From positions 1 through 64,000 of the forward strand of contig NZ_JAKRSA010000029.1 of NCBI RefSeq assembly GCF_022402485.1: a DNA stretch of 64,000 nucleotides. The letters are read 5' to 3'. Source of the DNA: Phenylobacterium sp. Lineage in GTDB: Bacteria; Pseudomonadota; Alphaproteobacteria; Caulobacterales; Caulobacteraceae. The position numbers and the translations under genes are program-made. Under the pieces are notes generated by a model. It was not told where the DNA came from. It saw only the letters and a list, made by a program, of their open reading frames with translations, and ran no database searches. Shown here in pieces: positions 1-9,659 of this stretch; within the stretch, counting starts at the first letter, position 1; each line of letters begins with the position of its first letter.

Positions 1-1526
1 GCCAGCAGCAGAGGCCAGGCGATGAGGAACCCGATGGTCGGTGCCGCCCACTGCAGGGCGATGGCCGCCACGAGGCCCGTGACCAGAAGCCCGGCCCAGC
101 CGGCGCTGCGCTCTGCTGGCCGCCCAAAGGCACCAAAGGCGACCACCGCGGCCCCTAGACCAAGGGCCAGGGCAGGCCAGTCCAGTCCCCCCTGAATCTG
201 ACAGCCGAGGGCCGCGACCAGGGCCAGGAGGGCTGTGGCCATACGCATGCCGCCCTTGGCCAGGGCGGCGGCGGCCAGGAGCACCACCCCAAGCCCGAGC
301 AGGATCACCACAACCTCGAACCGCGCTGCCTGGGCGAGTAGCTCACGCTGCTCAAGATAGCCAAAGCCGACCCCTGTGGCCTGCCGCGCGGACCGCAGCA
401 CCACTGCGCCGGCCAGGAGCACATAGAGCCCCGCCAGGGCCCCCTGGCCCGCGTCCAGCAGGCCAAATCCTGAAGCGGCCTTTCTGGCCCTGAAGACCCC
501 GACGCTCAGCAACAGGGCGGCCAGTCCGATCAGGATCCAGCCTACCGAGGGCGCATAGGCTACCGTCTTGCCCCCCGGCAGCGGGGCGTAGACCTTGTCT
601 GGCCCAGGTGCCGGGAGCGTATCGGAATAGGCGGCCGCGACCGCCACCGCCAGGGCCTGGTCGCCCAGGTCCTGGACCGAACGGCGGGACAGGTTTTCAA
701 CCGTGGCCGTCGGGCTGTGGTAATCGAACTGGCGGCCAGAAAATGCGTAGTTCAGTCCCGGAATGCCCAGATCCCGCGGGATCGAAAAGTCGGTGTCGTT
801 GGGCATCCGGCGATAGGCAAAGACGGCAAGGGAATTGGCCGGTGAGCCCGGGGTGACCCGGGCAAACAGGTCCACTGTGGGCCCGCCCTGATTGCCGGTT
901 TCGAACATGGTCACCCGACCCGCCGAGCCGCGGGCCTCCAGGTTGATCAGGAAGCCGATGTTTGCCGCCAGGGGATGGTCATCGAAGAAGGCGCGGGCAC
1001 CGAGCAGGCCGATCTCTTCGCCGTCGGTAAAAATCACCACCACATTCCGCTCAGGCTGGCCCCGGGCGCGCAGGGCGCTGATGATCTCCAGGATAGCGGC
1101 AACCCCAGCTGCATCGTCGCCGGCCCCCGGGGATCGCGGAACGCTGTCATAGTGGGCCATCAGGGCCAGGGCTGGCGCGGCCGGATCGCGGCCAGGCAAG
1201 ACCCCGGTGAGGTTCTCGATTCGAGCGCCGCTTACTCGGGTTGCGCCGTTCACCTCCCGGACCGCGAAGGGGCGCGCGATACTGACCTGCGGATCAAGAC
1301 CAAGGGCCGCCATCTGATCGATCAGGTGTTCGCGGACCGCGAAATTGGCGGGGCTGCCTGTGGGGTGGGGGGCGCGGGCGATGATCTCGATGTCCGCCAA
1401 AGCCCGTTCGGCGGAGAAGACCTCGGCGGGGGCGTCGACCGCTTTGGGACGGGGCCCCTGCTCGCCAAACCAGCTGATCGTCACCCCAAGGATCAGGCAG
1501 ACGACCAGTGCGATCGTACGTTCCAT
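1..1526 (-). CDS. M28-family zinc metallopeptidase with C-terminal membrane domain (partial, C-terminus beyond window)
   Basis: Read on the minus strand from the ATG at 1526, this frame stays open to the window edge (508 residues seen). An N-terminal hydrophobic segment (about residues 5-20) is followed by an M28 aminopeptidase domain. Candidate zinc ligands are H125 in AHYDS, D137 or D138 in GAGDDAAG, E170/E171 in DGEEIG, E197 in NLEARG and H270 in FDYHSPTAT. After residue 330 several hydrophobic helices follow, so the peptidase domain is probably periplasmic and tethered to the inner membrane. M28 enzymes release N-terminal amino acids using two zinc ions. The exact substrate cannot be told. 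The missing C-terminus lies to the left of the window. Confidence 0.85.
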   Translation of the reverse strand, partial: MERTIALVVCLILGVTISWFGEQGPRPKAVDAPAEVFSAERALADIEIIARAPHPTGSPANFAVREHLIDQMAALGLDPQVSIARPFAVREVNGATRVSGARIENLTGVLPGRDPAAPALALMAHYDSVPRSPGAGDDAAGVAAILEIISALRARGQPERNVVVIFTDGEEIGLLGARAFFDDHPLAANIGFLINLEARGSAGRVTMFETGNQGGPTVDLFARVTPGSPANSLAVFAYRRMPNDTDFSIPRDLGIPGLNYAFSGRQFDYHSPTATVENLSRRSVQDLGDQALAVAVAAAYSDTLPAPGPDKVYAPLPGGKTVAYAPSVGWILIGLAALLLSVGVFRARKAASGFGLLDAGQGALAGLYVLLAGAVVLRSARQATGVGFGYLEQRELLAQAARFEVVVILLGLGVVLLAAAALAKGGMRMATALLALVAALGCQIQGGLDWPALALGLGAAVVAFGAFGRPAERSAGWAGLLVTGLVAAIALQWAAPTIGFLIAWPLLL

Positions 1527-1562
1527 GGCGCGTTGTCCCCGTCGTGTTCTTGTCCGGGAACC

Positions 1563-1586
1563 TAGAGCATTTCGTGAAATGCTCTA
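1563..1586. repeat. Perfect inverted repeat, 11-bp arms
   Basis: TAGAGCATTTC, a GT spacer and its exact reverse complement form a 24-base palindrome between the M28 gene and the ctrA terminator. There is no T-tract on either side, so it is not a clear terminator. Its AGAGC ends resemble those of the element at 52405-52454, which suggests a dispersed intergenic repeat family. Confidence 0.6.
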
Positions 1587-1623
1587 ACTATTTGAACACC
1601 GCCCCACAGGCATGGCTGGCACG

Positions 1624-1656
1624 CAAAAACGCCCGCCGGAAGGAGCGGCGGGCGTT
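1624..1656 (-). terminator. Rho-independent terminator of ctrA
   Basis: On the minus strand a stem of AACGCCCGCC with GGCGGGCGTT closes a nine-base loop and runs into five T residues. It lies about 50 bases beyond the ctrA stop codon and is in the right orientation to end ctrA transcription. Confidence 0.8.
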
Positions 1657-1707
1657 CTGCAATGGATGGTCGTCGATGGTCCAGGCTGGTCAGCCTGGCC
1701 CGCCCTG

Positions 1708-2403
1708 TCAGGCGGCGACGGCGGACTCCTGAGGATCGCGCAGGACATAGCCGCGGCCCCAGACGGTCTCGATGTGGTGCTTGCCCTCGGCGGCAGCGGC
1801 CAGCTTCTTGCGCAGCTTGCAGATGAAGACGTCGATGATCTTCAGCTCCGGCTCGTCCATGCCGCCATAGAGGTGGTTGAGGAACATTTCCTTGGTGAGC
1901 GTCGTCCCTTTGCGCAGAGAGAGCAGCTCGAGCATCTGATATTCCTTGCCGGTCAGATGGACCCGGGCGCCGTTCACCTCGACGGTCTTGGCATCCAGAT
2001 TGACCACGATGTCGCCGGTGCGGATGACCGACTGGGCGTGGCCCTTAGAGCGCCGGACCACCGCGTGAATGCGGGCGATCAGCTCATCCTTGTGGAAAGG
2101 CTTGGTCATGTAGTCGTCGCCGCCGGCGCCGAACGTCTTAACTTTGGTGTCGATCTCGGCCGATCCGGACAGGATCATCACCGGGGTATTGATCTTGCCC
2201 ACCCGCAGGGTACGCAGCACATCCATGCCGCTCATGTCGGGCAGGTTGAGATCCAGCAGAATAAGGTCGTAGTCGTAGATCTTGCCCAGATCGACGCCTT
2301 CTTCCCCCAGATCGGTCGTATAGACGTTGAAGCCTTCTGACTTCAGCATCAATTCAATGCTCTGCGCCGTAGCGCTGTCATCCTCAATCAACAGAACGCG
2401 CAT
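1708..2403 (-). CDS. ctrA: Cell-cycle master response regulator CtrA
   Basis: This 231-residue OmpR-type regulator has the same length as Caulobacter CtrA. The receiver domain starts MRVLLIEDD, has the phosphorylation site D51 in [10 protein letters not shown] and the conserved lysine in MTKPFHK. The winged-helix DNA-binding domain covers about residues 125-225. The ATG at 2403 is preceded by GAGGAGGG at good spacing; the frame extends further upstream, but that part lacks family similarity. In Caulobacter, CtrA phosphorylated by the CckA-ChpT relay blocks replication initiation and activates division, pilus and flagellar genes. The protein ends in Ala-Ala, the form of C-terminus needed for ClpXP turnover of CtrA. 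The gene diverges from fliI. Confidence 0.97.
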   Translation of the reverse strand: MRVLLIEDDSATAQSIELMLKSEGFNVYTTDLGEEGVDLGKIYDYDLILLDLNLPDMSGMDVLRTLRVGKINTPVMILSGSAEIDTKVKTFGAGGDDYMTKPFHKDELIARIHAVVRRSKGHAQSVIRTGDIVVNLDAKTVEVNGARVHLTGKEYQMLELLSLRKGTTLTKEMFLNHLYGGMDEPELKIIDVFICKLRKKLAAAAEGKHHIETVWGRGYVLRDPQESAVAA

Positions 2404-2832
2404 CAGTCCCTCCTCGAACGACAGCGCAGCTTGCTGGTCCCCGTTCGGAAACCATCCAAGCCCCTCGCGGTAATCTTGCCCGCGAGTTAATTTAAGACCG
2501 GTTAATATTGAAGGGCCTCTGCGCAATTCGTTAATCCGATTTGAGAATCAGCGGCAAGGCCCGCCGCGCCTGAGCGAGTCACGGTCCAGTTGAATCTTTT
2601 GTGATTGGACAGGCGCGGCGAAGCGGGGGCTCGGCGACAACCTGTGGGCGACAGGCTCGGGCTGGTCCAACCCGCGGCTACGGGGCGTTGCGGGGGGCTG
2701 AACAGTGGACAAGGGTGAGCCCAGAGGTGGCTGGGCAGCGAGCGCCTAAATCCAGCGCCGTTTACGAATCTTCACCTGGGATTAAGCCTGCCGGGCGACC
2801 TTGGTCATCAGTGATTTCCGGGGGCCCGGCCT
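2404..2832. promoter_or_regulatory. ctrA-fliI divergent control region with CtrA-like boxes and GANTC sites
   Basis: This 429-base gap holds no convincing gene. TTAA boxes occur at 2487-2490, 2492-2495, 2502-2505 and 2531-2534. The pair at 2492 and 2502 is spaced by six bases, one short of the Caulobacter CtrA consensus TTAA-N7-TTAA. GAATC, a CcrM (GANTC) methylation target, occurs at 2545-2549 near ctrA and at 2766-2770 near fliI. In Caulobacter, ctrA is autoregulated and its P1 promoter carries a GANTC site, so the layout fits. Promoter start points cannot be fixed from sequence alone. Confidence 0.55.
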
Positions 2833-4170
2833 TTGCGCAGTCTTGTCGCCGCGGTCGAGCGCATCGACCCGCTTTCCGTCTCTGGCCGGGTGGCCGCCGT
2901 CAACGGTCTGCTGATTGAGGCCCGGGGCGGCGTGACCCGCCTTGCGGTGGGCGCCCGCGCCGAGATCGAGCGCCTCGGTGCCCCGCCCCTGCCAGCCGAA
3001 GTCGTCGGTTTCCGTGACGCTCGCGCCCTGTTGATGCCGTTCGGGGCCGTTGAGGGCGTGGCGCCGGGGGCGGAGATCCGCATTGAGCCGGGTGGATCGG
3101 CCGTGCGTCCGACCAAAGCGTGGCTTGGCCGTATCATCGACGCCTTTGGCCAGCCCATCGACGGCAAGGGGCCGCTGCCCCAGGGCGTCGCGGCCTATCC
3201 TCTGCGTGCGCCGCCCCCCCCGGCCCATGCCCGTGACCGGGTTGGTGGACGACTGGATCTGGGTGTCCGGGCGATGAACGTCTTCACCACCTGCTGCCGC
3301 GGCCAGCGCCTCGGGGTCTTCGCGGGCTCGGGCGTCGGCAAGTCGGTGCTGCTCTCCATGCTGGCCCGCAACGCTGATTGCGACGCCGTAGTCGTGGGGC
3401 TGATTGGTGAGCGGGGTCGGGAGGTCCGGGAGTTCATCGAGGAGACTCTGGGCGAGGAGGGGCTGCGCCGGGCCATTGTTGTGGTGGCTACCTCCGACGA
3501 ACCCGCCCTCAAGCGCCGGCAGGCGGCCTATATGACCATGGCCATCGCTGAGTTCATGCGCGACCAGGACATGGAGGTCCTGTGTCTGATGGACTCCGTC
3601 ACCCGCTTTGCCATGGCCCAGCGCGAAATCGGCCTGGCCGCCGGCGAGCCGCCGACCACCAAGGGCTACACCCCCACCGTGTTTACCGAACTTCCCAAGC
3701 TGCTGGAGCGGGCAGGGCCCGGACCCATCCGGCCAGATGGCACCAAGGCTGGCCCGATCACGGGCCTGTTCACCGTGCTGGTCGACGGTGATGACCATAA
3801 TGAGCCGATCGCCGACGCCGTGCGCGGCATTCTCGATGGCCACATTGTCATGGAACGGGCCATTGCCGAGCGCGGCCGTTTCCCGGCCATCAATGTGTTG
3901 AAGTCGATCAGTCGAACCATGCCCGGCTGTCACCAGCCCCACGAGCGCCAGATCGTCACCGCCGCCCGACAGGCCCTGTCGGCCTATGCCAATATGGAGG
4001 AGCTGATCCGTATTGGTGCCTACCGGCCAGGCTCTGATCCGCAGGTGGACATGGCGATTGCCCTCAACCCGGCCCTGGAAGGGTTCCTCAGCCAGGACCA
4101 GGATGAGGCCACGACCCTTGAAGAGTCGTTTGGCGCCCTGGCCCACATCCTTGAAGGCGTCGCCGCATGA
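2833..4170 (+). CDS. fliI: Flagellum-specific ATPase FliI
   Basis: This 445-residue protein is the hexameric ATPase of the flagellar type III export apparatus, related to the F1 beta subunit. The Walker A motif GSGVGKS lies at about residues 165-171, and the family signature around [19 protein letters not shown] is present. It works at the inner-membrane face with FliH (FlbE) and FliJ. The start is a TTG at 2833: an in-frame stop at 2812-2814 rules out anything further upstream, and no ATG precedes the conserved N-terminus. Its stop overlaps the fliJ start by four bases, implying translational coupling. Confidence 0.96.
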   Translation: MRSLVAAVERIDPLSVSGRVAAVNGLLIEARGGVTRLAVGARAEIERLGAPPLPAEVVGFRDARALLMPFGAVEGVAPGAEIRIEPGGSAVRPTKAWLGRIIDAFGQPIDGKGPLPQGVAAYPLRAPPPPAHARDRVGGRLDLGVRAMNVFTTCCRGQRLGVFAGSGVGKSVLLSMLARNADCDAVVVGLIGERGREVREFIEETLGEEGLRRAIVVVATSDEPALKRRQAAYMTMAIAEFMRDQDMEVLCLMDSVTRFAMAQREIGLAAGEPPTTKGYTPTVFTELPKLLERAGPGPIRPDGTKAGPITGLFTVLVDGDDHNEPIADAVRGILDGHIVMERAIAERGRFPAINVLKSISRTMPGCHQPHERQIVTAARQALSAYANMEELIRIGAYRPGSDPQVDMAIALNPALEGFLSQDQDEATTLEESFGALAHILEGVAA

Positions 4171-4583
4171 GTTGGGCCCAGTCGCTCGTCAAGCTGTCCA
4201 CCTATGAGGTGGAGGTGCTTCAGAAACGCATGGCGGAGATCAATCAGCGTCGCGCCGACCTTGAGATGCGCCTGCTGATGCTGGAGGCCGAAGGCGAAGC
4301 CGAGGCGCAGAGCGCTACCGATGATGCGGACTCCGGCTGGTGTCACATCGGCTTCCTGGATGGCCTGCGTGTCCGTCGGGCCGCCCTGATGGATCAGCTC
4401 AAGGTCCTGGCCCTGGAGGAGCAAGGCGCCCGGGACGCCCTGACCGGGGCCTTCGAAGAGCAGAAAAAGTATGAGCAGGTGGCTGAGGACATCCGGCTGA
4501 CGCGGCTGCGCGAACGGGCCCGACTTGATGCTGCGGCCATGGACGAAATGGGTCTGCAACGGGCGGCTGCGGCCCGTCGGTGA
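4167..4583 (+). CDS. fliJ: Flagellar export protein FliJ
   Basis: A 138-residue, charged, largely alpha-helical protein with long heptad-like stretches, which is the size and coiled-coil character of FliJ. FliJ sits in the centre of the FliI ring and couples ATPase activity to export and chaperone recycling. The assignment rests on position directly after fliI (ATGA overlap), length and composition; FliJ sequences diverge strongly. The stop codon overlaps a GTG that starts the xylanase gene. Confidence 0.85.
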   Translation: MSWAQSLVKLSTYEVEVLQKRMAEINQRRADLEMRLLMLEAEGEAEAQSATDDADSGWCHIGFLDGLRVRRAALMDQLKVLALEEQGARDALTGAFEEQKKYEQVAEDIRLTRLRERARLDAAAMDEMGLQRAAAARR

Positions 4584-5650
4584 AACTGCCGGGCTCCCTC
4601 TATGATCTAAACCGCCGAAGCTTCATCGGCTCGGCCCTGGCGCTCGGCGCCTGCCAGCCTGCGGCGCAATCCCAGACCTCACCGATCAGTCTGCCGCCCT
4701 TGAGGTCTATCGCGCCCTTTCCCGTCGGCACGGCCGTCCAGGCGATGCATCTCACCGATCCGGCCCTGGCCCGGCTGATTGCCACCCAGGCCTCGCAGCT
4801 GACGCCGGAGTGGGAGATGAAGATGGAGTACATCGTCCTGGACGATGGCAGCTTCCGCTTCGAGGCCCCAGACGCCATCGCCGCCTTCGCCCGCGCCCAT
4901 GGGATGGGCCTGTTTGGCCACACCCTGGTCTGGTACGCCCAGACCTCGCCAGCCTTTGAGCGCCTGGACGAGGGACGGGTCAGCTTTGGCGCGGCCTATC
5001 GCAACTACATCCACGCCGTGGTGGGCCGCTATCGTGGCCAGGCCGTGGGCTGGGACGTGGTCAATGAGGCAGTGGCCGAGGACGGCGAGGGCTGGCGCGA
5101 CAGCCTTTGGAGCCAGCGGCTTGGGGCCTTTGAGCACATGGTGCTGGCCTTCCAGCACGCCCGCGAGGCTGACCCGAACGCCCGGCTTTTTCTCAACGAC
5201 TACAATCTCGAATGGATCCCCAAGAAGCGGGCCACCTTCCTGCGGTTGGTGGAGCGGCTGCTGGCCGCCGGTGCCCCCCTGGATGGGGTGGGTACTCAGA
5301 CCCATGTGGCGGCCGATCAGCCACCGGGGGAAATCGCCCGCACCATCCGCGAACTCGGCCAGTTCGGCTTGGCCGTCCATGTGTCGGAGTTTGATGTTTC
5401 GATCAGCCGGGCTCAGGGCCTGATGCCCAATCGTCTTGAACTGGAGCGCCAGCAGGCCGCGCTCTATGGGGAGGCCGCCGAGGCCTTCATGGCCCTGCCG
5501 CCCCGACAGAGGTTCGCCTTCAGCTTCTGGGGGCTGAGGGACAAGGACTCGTGGCTCAAGCGCGAAGACGCAGGCGATACGCCGTTGCCGTTTGATGATC
5601 AGGGGCGGCCAAAAGCCGCAGCCGCAGCCTGGGCTGCCCAGGTGGGCTGA
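4580..5650 (+). CDS. Endo-1,4-beta-xylanase, GH10, Tat lipoprotein
   Basis: A 356-residue GH10 glycosidase that cleaves internal beta-1,4-xylan bonds with retention of configuration. The acid/base is E163 in DVVNEAV and the nucleophile E270 in HVSEFDV. The N-terminus has twin arginines in RRSFIG (residues 12-17) followed by LGAC with C25, so the protein is probably exported folded by Tat and lipidated. The start is a GTG overlapping the fliJ stop (GTGA). Linkage of a plant-polymer hydrolase to fliIJ by a four-base overlap is unusual in function; coupling is inferred, not shown. Confidence 0.92.
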   Translation: MKLPGSLYDLNRRSFIGSALALGACQPAAQSQTSPISLPPLRSIAPFPVGTAVQAMHLTDPALARLIATQASQLTPEWEMKMEYIVLDDGSFRFEAPDAIAAFARAHGMGLFGHTLVWYAQTSPAFERLDEGRVSFGAAYRNYIHAVVGRYRGQAVGWDVVNEAVAEDGEGWRDSLWSQRLGAFEHMVLAFQHAREADPNARLFLNDYNLEWIPKKRATFLRLVERLLAAGAPLDGVGTQTHVAADQPPGEIARTIRELGQFGLAVHVSEFDVSISRAQGLMPNRLELERQQAALYGEAAEAFMALPPRQRFAFSFWGLRDKDSWLKREDAGDTPLPFDDQGRPKAAAAAWAAQVG

Positions 5651-6049
5651 TCAGCCCTGGGGTGGCGGCGCGGGTCTCGGGGCAGGCTGGCGCGGCGGGG
5701 CCATCCGCTCGGCGTCGGCCTGTTGACGCAGGACATGCAGGTCATCGCTGAGGCGGAAGATCGCCACATAGAACTCACAGAATGAGCGCCACAGCAGGAT
5801 CAGGGCGCCGATCACCAGCAGGCCGGCCACCAGGACCGGTATGGCCAGCATCAGGCCCATGATGCTGTCTTCGCGGAGCGCCACGCCCACCGCGGCCCCA
5901 ATGGTGCCGAACGCGCCCAGGGCGATAACGCCAAGGCCCGCCCAGTAGATCAGGTGGATCACCGAGTTGGTCATAAGCCGGTCGAACGTCAGGAGGTCCC
6001 AGAACAGGGAGGCCCCGGCGCCGCGCTTAGATTTGGATCTGCTGGCCAT
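5651..6049 (-). CDS. DUF4282 membrane protein
   Basis: A 132-residue protein with two hydrophobic helices (about residues 33-60 and 65-88) and a proline-rich C-terminal tail. The pattern FDRLMTNSVIHLIYW near the start and WRSFCEFYVAIFRLSDDL after the second helix match the DUF4282 family, whose function is unknown. It lies 106 bases beyond flhA on the same strand and is convergent with the xylanase gene, with no gap between the two stop codons. Confidence 0.75.
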   Translation of the reverse strand: MASRSKSKRGAGASLFWDLLTFDRLMTNSVIHLIYWAGLGVIALGAFGTIGAAVGVALREDSIMGLMLAIPVLVAGLLVIGALILLWRSFCEFYVAIFRLSDDLHVLRQQADAERMAPPRQPAPRPAPPPQG

Positions 6050-6155
6050 TCGTCATCCAACGCTTCTGGGACCCACGGGCGTCCCGCGCGCCAAACCGCT
6101 ACCAGCCGCAGGCCTTCCGGGCAACTTTGGAAAAGCCGAGGCCGGCCCTTGCCCC

Positions 6156-8237
6156 TTAGATCGTACCGAGAGTCTTGAGCCGCGCCCGGGGGTGGACCTC
6201 GTTCTGGCTCATGACCGGGGTCTGGCCCCGGAAGCGTTCGATGATCGAGCGCACGTAAGGCCGGATGGCCGGGCTGGTAAGCAGAACCGGGGTTTCCCCC
6301 GACAGGGCCGCACGCTCAAACACTTCGCGCACGCCGCGGATAAAGTCCTGTAGGCGGGAGGGGGCGAGGGCCAGCTGCTTTTCCTCGCCGGGCCCGATCA
6401 GGGCCTCGCTGAAGGCGTTTTCCCATTCCGCCGACAGGGTGACGATGGGCAGCGCGCCGTCATCGCCGCGATAGGCGTAGGAGAGCTGTCTGGCCAGTCG
6501 GCCGCGCACCTGCTCCACCAGCATGGCCACGGAGGCGGTGTGCGGGGCAGCCTCGCCGATGCCTTCCAGGATCGCGGGCAGGTCACGGATCGACACCCGC
6601 TCCCGCAGCAGGGCCTGCAGGACCCGCTGAACGGTGGTGGCGGTCACGATGCTGGGGATCAGGTCCTCCACCAGCTTCTTCTGCTCGCCCGGCAGGTCCT
6701 TCAGCAGCTTCTGAACCTCGGCATAGGACAGGAGCTCGGACATGTTGTCCTTGAGGATCTCGGTCAGATGGGTGGTCAGCACCGTGGCGGGATCAACGAT
6801 GGTGTAGCCCCGGAAGCTGGCCTCCTCGCGCAGGGTCTCGTCGATCCAGGTGGCGGGCAGGCCAAAGGCGGGCTCGCGCATGTGTTCGCCGGGAATTTCG
6901 ACCTGGCCGCCCCGGGGGTCCATGGCCATCAGGGACCCCAGGCGCACCTCGCCCTCGCCGGCTTCAAGTTCCTTGATGCGGATGCAGTAGCCCTGGGAGG
7001 GCAGGCGCATGTTGTCCAGGATACGGACCGAGGGCATGACAAAGCCGTACTCCGCCGCAAGCGTCCGGCGCAGGGCGCGGATCTGGTCGGTGAGCCTGCG
7101 GCCTTCCAGGTCATTGATCAGCGGCAACAGGCCATAGCCCAGTTCGATCTTGATCTCGTCGATGGCCAGGGTGTCGCTGATGGGCTCGTCCTGGGGTTCA
7201 GTCGCCTGCTCCATGATCGGGGCGGGTTCAGGCTCCAGGGACTTTCGACCCCGGTAGTAGGCCAGGGCGCCGGCGGCGATGGCCACGGCGGCGAAGGGCA
7301 GCACGGGCATGCCGGGCACCACGGCCAGAATGCCCGATGTCGCAGCCACCATGCCGAGGCCCACCGGATTCATGGCCAGCTGGGCGACCAGGGCCTTGTC
7401 GGCTGAACCCTCGACCCCGGCCTTGGAGACCAGGAAGCCTGCGGCGATGGAGGTGATCAGGGCGGGGATCTGGCTAACCAGACCATCGCCGATGGTCATG
7501 ATCGTATAGGTGGTCGCCGCTTCGCCAGCCGGCATGCCGTGCTGCATCACCCCGATGAGGATGCCGCCGAGGATGTTGATGGCCACGATGATCAGGCTAG
7601 CGATGGCGTCGCCGCGGACAAACTTCGAGGCACCATCCATGGCCCCGAAGAAGGTCGATTCCTGCTCCAGCTCCTTGCGCCGGCGCTTGGCTTCCTCGTC
7701 ATCGATCAGCCCCGCTGAGAGGTCCGCATCGATGGCCATCTGCTTGCCGGGCATGGCGTCGAGGGTAAAGCGGGCCGCCACCTCGGCGATCCGGCCTGAG
7801 CCCTTGCTGATCACGACAAAGTTCACGATCACCAGGATGGCGAAGATAATCACCCCGATGATGAAGCTGCCGCCCATCATCAGATTGCCGAAGCCCTCGA
7901 TGATCTGGCCGGCCCCGTCCGTCCCCTCGTGACCATGGGTCAGGATCAGGCGGGTGGAGCCGATGTTGAGCCCCAGGCGATAGAGGGTGCTGACCAGCAG
8001 GACCGTCGGGAAAGCGCTGAATTCCAGCGGCTTTTTGATCAGCAGCGAGGTCATCATGATCAGAATTGAACCGGTGATCGAGATCACCAGCAGGGCGTCC
8101 AGCAGCACAGCCGGAATGGGCAGGATCAGCAGGACGATGATGCTCACCGCCCCGATGGCCAGGGCGACTTCCCCGCGCATGAGCCAGCCCATCATGTCGC
8201 GGGCAGTGGGCGCCGGGGGGGCGTTACTCTGAGCCAT
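6156..8237 (-). CDS. flhA: Flagellar biosynthesis protein FlhA
   Basis: A 693-residue export-gate protein, the usual FlhA length. The N-terminal half holds about eight transmembrane helices, with the conserved family stretch LEFSAFPTVLLVSTLYRLGLN and the cytoplasmic FHIPEP-type loop around VISKGSGRIAEVAARFTLD. The C-terminal half is the cytoplasmic domain that forms a nonamer and docks export substrates and chaperones. It lies 26 bases after flbD on the same strand, so it may be read from the fliF operon, from its own promoter, or both. In Caulobacter it is an early (class II) flagellar gene. Confidence 0.97.
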   Translation of the reverse strand: MAQSNAPPAPTARDMMGWLMRGEVALAIGAVSIIVLLILPIPAVLLDALLVISITGSILIMMTSLLIKKPLEFSAFPTVLLVSTLYRLGLNIGSTRLILTHGHEGTDGAGQIIEGFGNLMMGGSFIIGVIIFAILVIVNFVVISKGSGRIAEVAARFTLDAMPGKQMAIDADLSAGLIDDEEAKRRRKELEQESTFFGAMDGASKFVRGDAIASLIIVAINILGGILIGVMQHGMPAGEAATTYTIMTIGDGLVSQIPALITSIAAGFLVSKAGVEGSADKALVAQLAMNPVGLGMVAATSGILAVVPGMPVLPFAAVAIAAGALAYYRGRKSLEPEPAPIMEQATEPQDEPISDTLAIDEIKIELGYGLLPLINDLEGRRLTDQIRALRRTLAAEYGFVMPSVRILDNMRLPSQGYCIRIKELEAGEGEVRLGSLMAMDPRGGQVEIPGEHMREPAFGLPATWIDETLREEASFRGYTIVDPATVLTTHLTEILKDNMSELLSYAEVQKLLKDLPGEQKKLVEDLIPSIVTATTVQRVLQALLRERVSIRDLPAILEGIGEAAPHTASVAMLVEQVRGRLARQLSYAYRGDDGALPIVTLSAEWENAFSEALIGPGEEKQLALAPSRLQDFIRGVREVFERAALSGETPVLLTSPAIRPYVRSIIERFRGQTPVMSQNEVHPRARLKTLGTI

Positions 8238-8263
8238 CCGTCTCCTCGAACTCCCCTTCAGCC

Positions 8264-9640
8264 TCAGGCGGCGTGGGCGCCAGCGCCCTGGGGCGCGGGA
8301 ACCGACACGCCGGCCTCAGTGTATTCTTTCAGCTTGTTGCGCAGGGTCCGGATCGAGATCCCCAGGATGTTGGCCGCATGGGTGCGGTTGCCCGAGCAAT
8401 GCTCCAGGGTGTCGATGATCAACTGCTGCTCCATCTCGGCCACGGTCTGACCGACAAAGCTGCGTTGGATCGCCTCGGCGGCGAAGCTGGCCGCCTGAGC
8501 TGTGCGGGCCCCTATATCGGCCGGCGAGAGGGGCTGACCGTCGGGCAGGCGGACGGCCTCCTCGGTGATCTCATCGCCCACCGAGAGCAGAACCGCCCGG
8601 TGCATGGCGTTTTCCAGCTCGCGGACATTGCCCGCCCAGCGTTGGGCTGCCAGGCGGCGGCGGGCTTCGGCCGGGAGGGGTTTTTCCGGCATCCCGTTGG
8701 CGGCGGCGTACTTCTTCACGAAGAACTCGGCCAGGGCGATGATATCGCCCGGTCGCTCACGCAGGGGCGGCAGGCGCAGATTGACGACGTTCAGGCGGTA
8801 AAGCAGGTCCTCGCGGAAGGTCCCGTCCTTGACGGCCTGGGCCAGGTCGCGGTTCGAGGTGGCGAGGATGCGGATGTCGACCTTGACGGGCTTGGCGCCC
8901 CCGACCCGGTCGATCTCCCGCTCCTGGATGGCGCGCAGCAGCTTGGCCTGCAGCCGCGCGTCCATCTCGGAGATTTCATCCAACAGCAGGGTGCCGCCAT
9001 TGGCCTCTTCGAACTTGCCGATGCGACGGGCCAGGGCACCGGTAAAGGCACCCTTCTCATGGCCAAACAGCTCACTTTCCAGCAGGTTTTCCGGAATGGC
9101 CGCACAGTTGACCGAGATGAACGGCTTGGCCGCCCGGCGGGACTTCTGGTGGACGTAGCGGGCGACGACCTCTTTACCCGACCCGCTTTCGCCGGTGATC
9201 AGGATCGAGGCCTCGGAGGCGGCGACCTGGTCGGCCAGGGTCAGGACGGCCTGCATGGCAGGATCGCGCACCACCATGGGGCGGTTGTCGTCCGAGACGG
9301 CGGCCAGCACGGCGGCGATCAGAGCAGCTTCCGGCGGGAGGGGGATGAACTCCTTGGCCCCGGCGCGGATGGCGGCCGCGGCCCTGGCCGGGTCGGCCCC
9401 GACCCCGCAGGCCACCACCGGCACCCGGATCCGCTCGGCCTCGTTGGCGGCGATCAGGGCTGCAATGTCGAGGTCGTAGTCCACCAGGAGCAGGTCAGCC
9501 CCCTGTCCCGCCCGCAGGGCGTGGGTGGCGGCCGCGACGGTCTCCACATGACTCACCTTGGCGCCGGCGCTCATCGCCATTTTCACCGCCGCAGAGAGCT
9601 GTCCGTCCAGTTTTCCGACGACCAGAAGCCGCATCTTCAA
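8264..9640 (-). CDS. flbD: Sigma54-dependent flagellar regulator FlbD
   Basis: A 458-residue NtrC-type activator. The N-terminal receiver-like domain (about 1-120) lacks the normal acidic pocket, as is known for FlbD. The AAA+ domain has Walker A GESGSGKE, the sigma54-contact loop GAFTGA and an arginine-rich sensor region. A Fis-type helix-turn-helix ([21 protein letters not shown]) closes the protein. In Caulobacter FlbD activates late flagellar genes with sigma54 and represses fliF, under control of FliX. It is the last gene of the fliF-fliG-flbE-fliN-flbD series. Confidence 0.95.
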   Translation of the reverse strand: MKMRLLVVGKLDGQLSAAVKMAMSAGAKVSHVETVAAATHALRAGQGADLLLVDYDLDIAALIAANEAERIRVPVVACGVGADPARAAAAIRAGAKEFIPLPPEAALIAAVLAAVSDDNRPMVVRDPAMQAVLTLADQVAASEASILITGESGSGKEVVARYVHQKSRRAAKPFISVNCAAIPENLLESELFGHEKGAFTGALARRIGKFEEANGGTLLLDEISEMDARLQAKLLRAIQEREIDRVGGAKPVKVDIRILATSNRDLAQAVKDGTFREDLLYRLNVVNLRLPPLRERPGDIIALAEFFVKKYAAANGMPEKPLPAEARRRLAAQRWAGNVRELENAMHRAVLLSVGDEITEEAVRLPDGQPLSPADIGARTAQAASFAAEAIQRSFVGQTVAEMEQQLIIDTLEHCSGNRTHAANILGISIRTLRNKLKEYTEAGVSVPAPQGAGAHAA

Positions 9641-9659
9641 ATCTCCTTACGCCGCTGCA

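Noticed and set aside
2782..4146. Long open frame (454 codons) on the minus strand opposite fliI
   Set aside because: GC-rich coding DNA produces long antisense frames. The translation is rich in Gly, His, Gln and Arg without any family motif, while fliI on the plus strand is certain.
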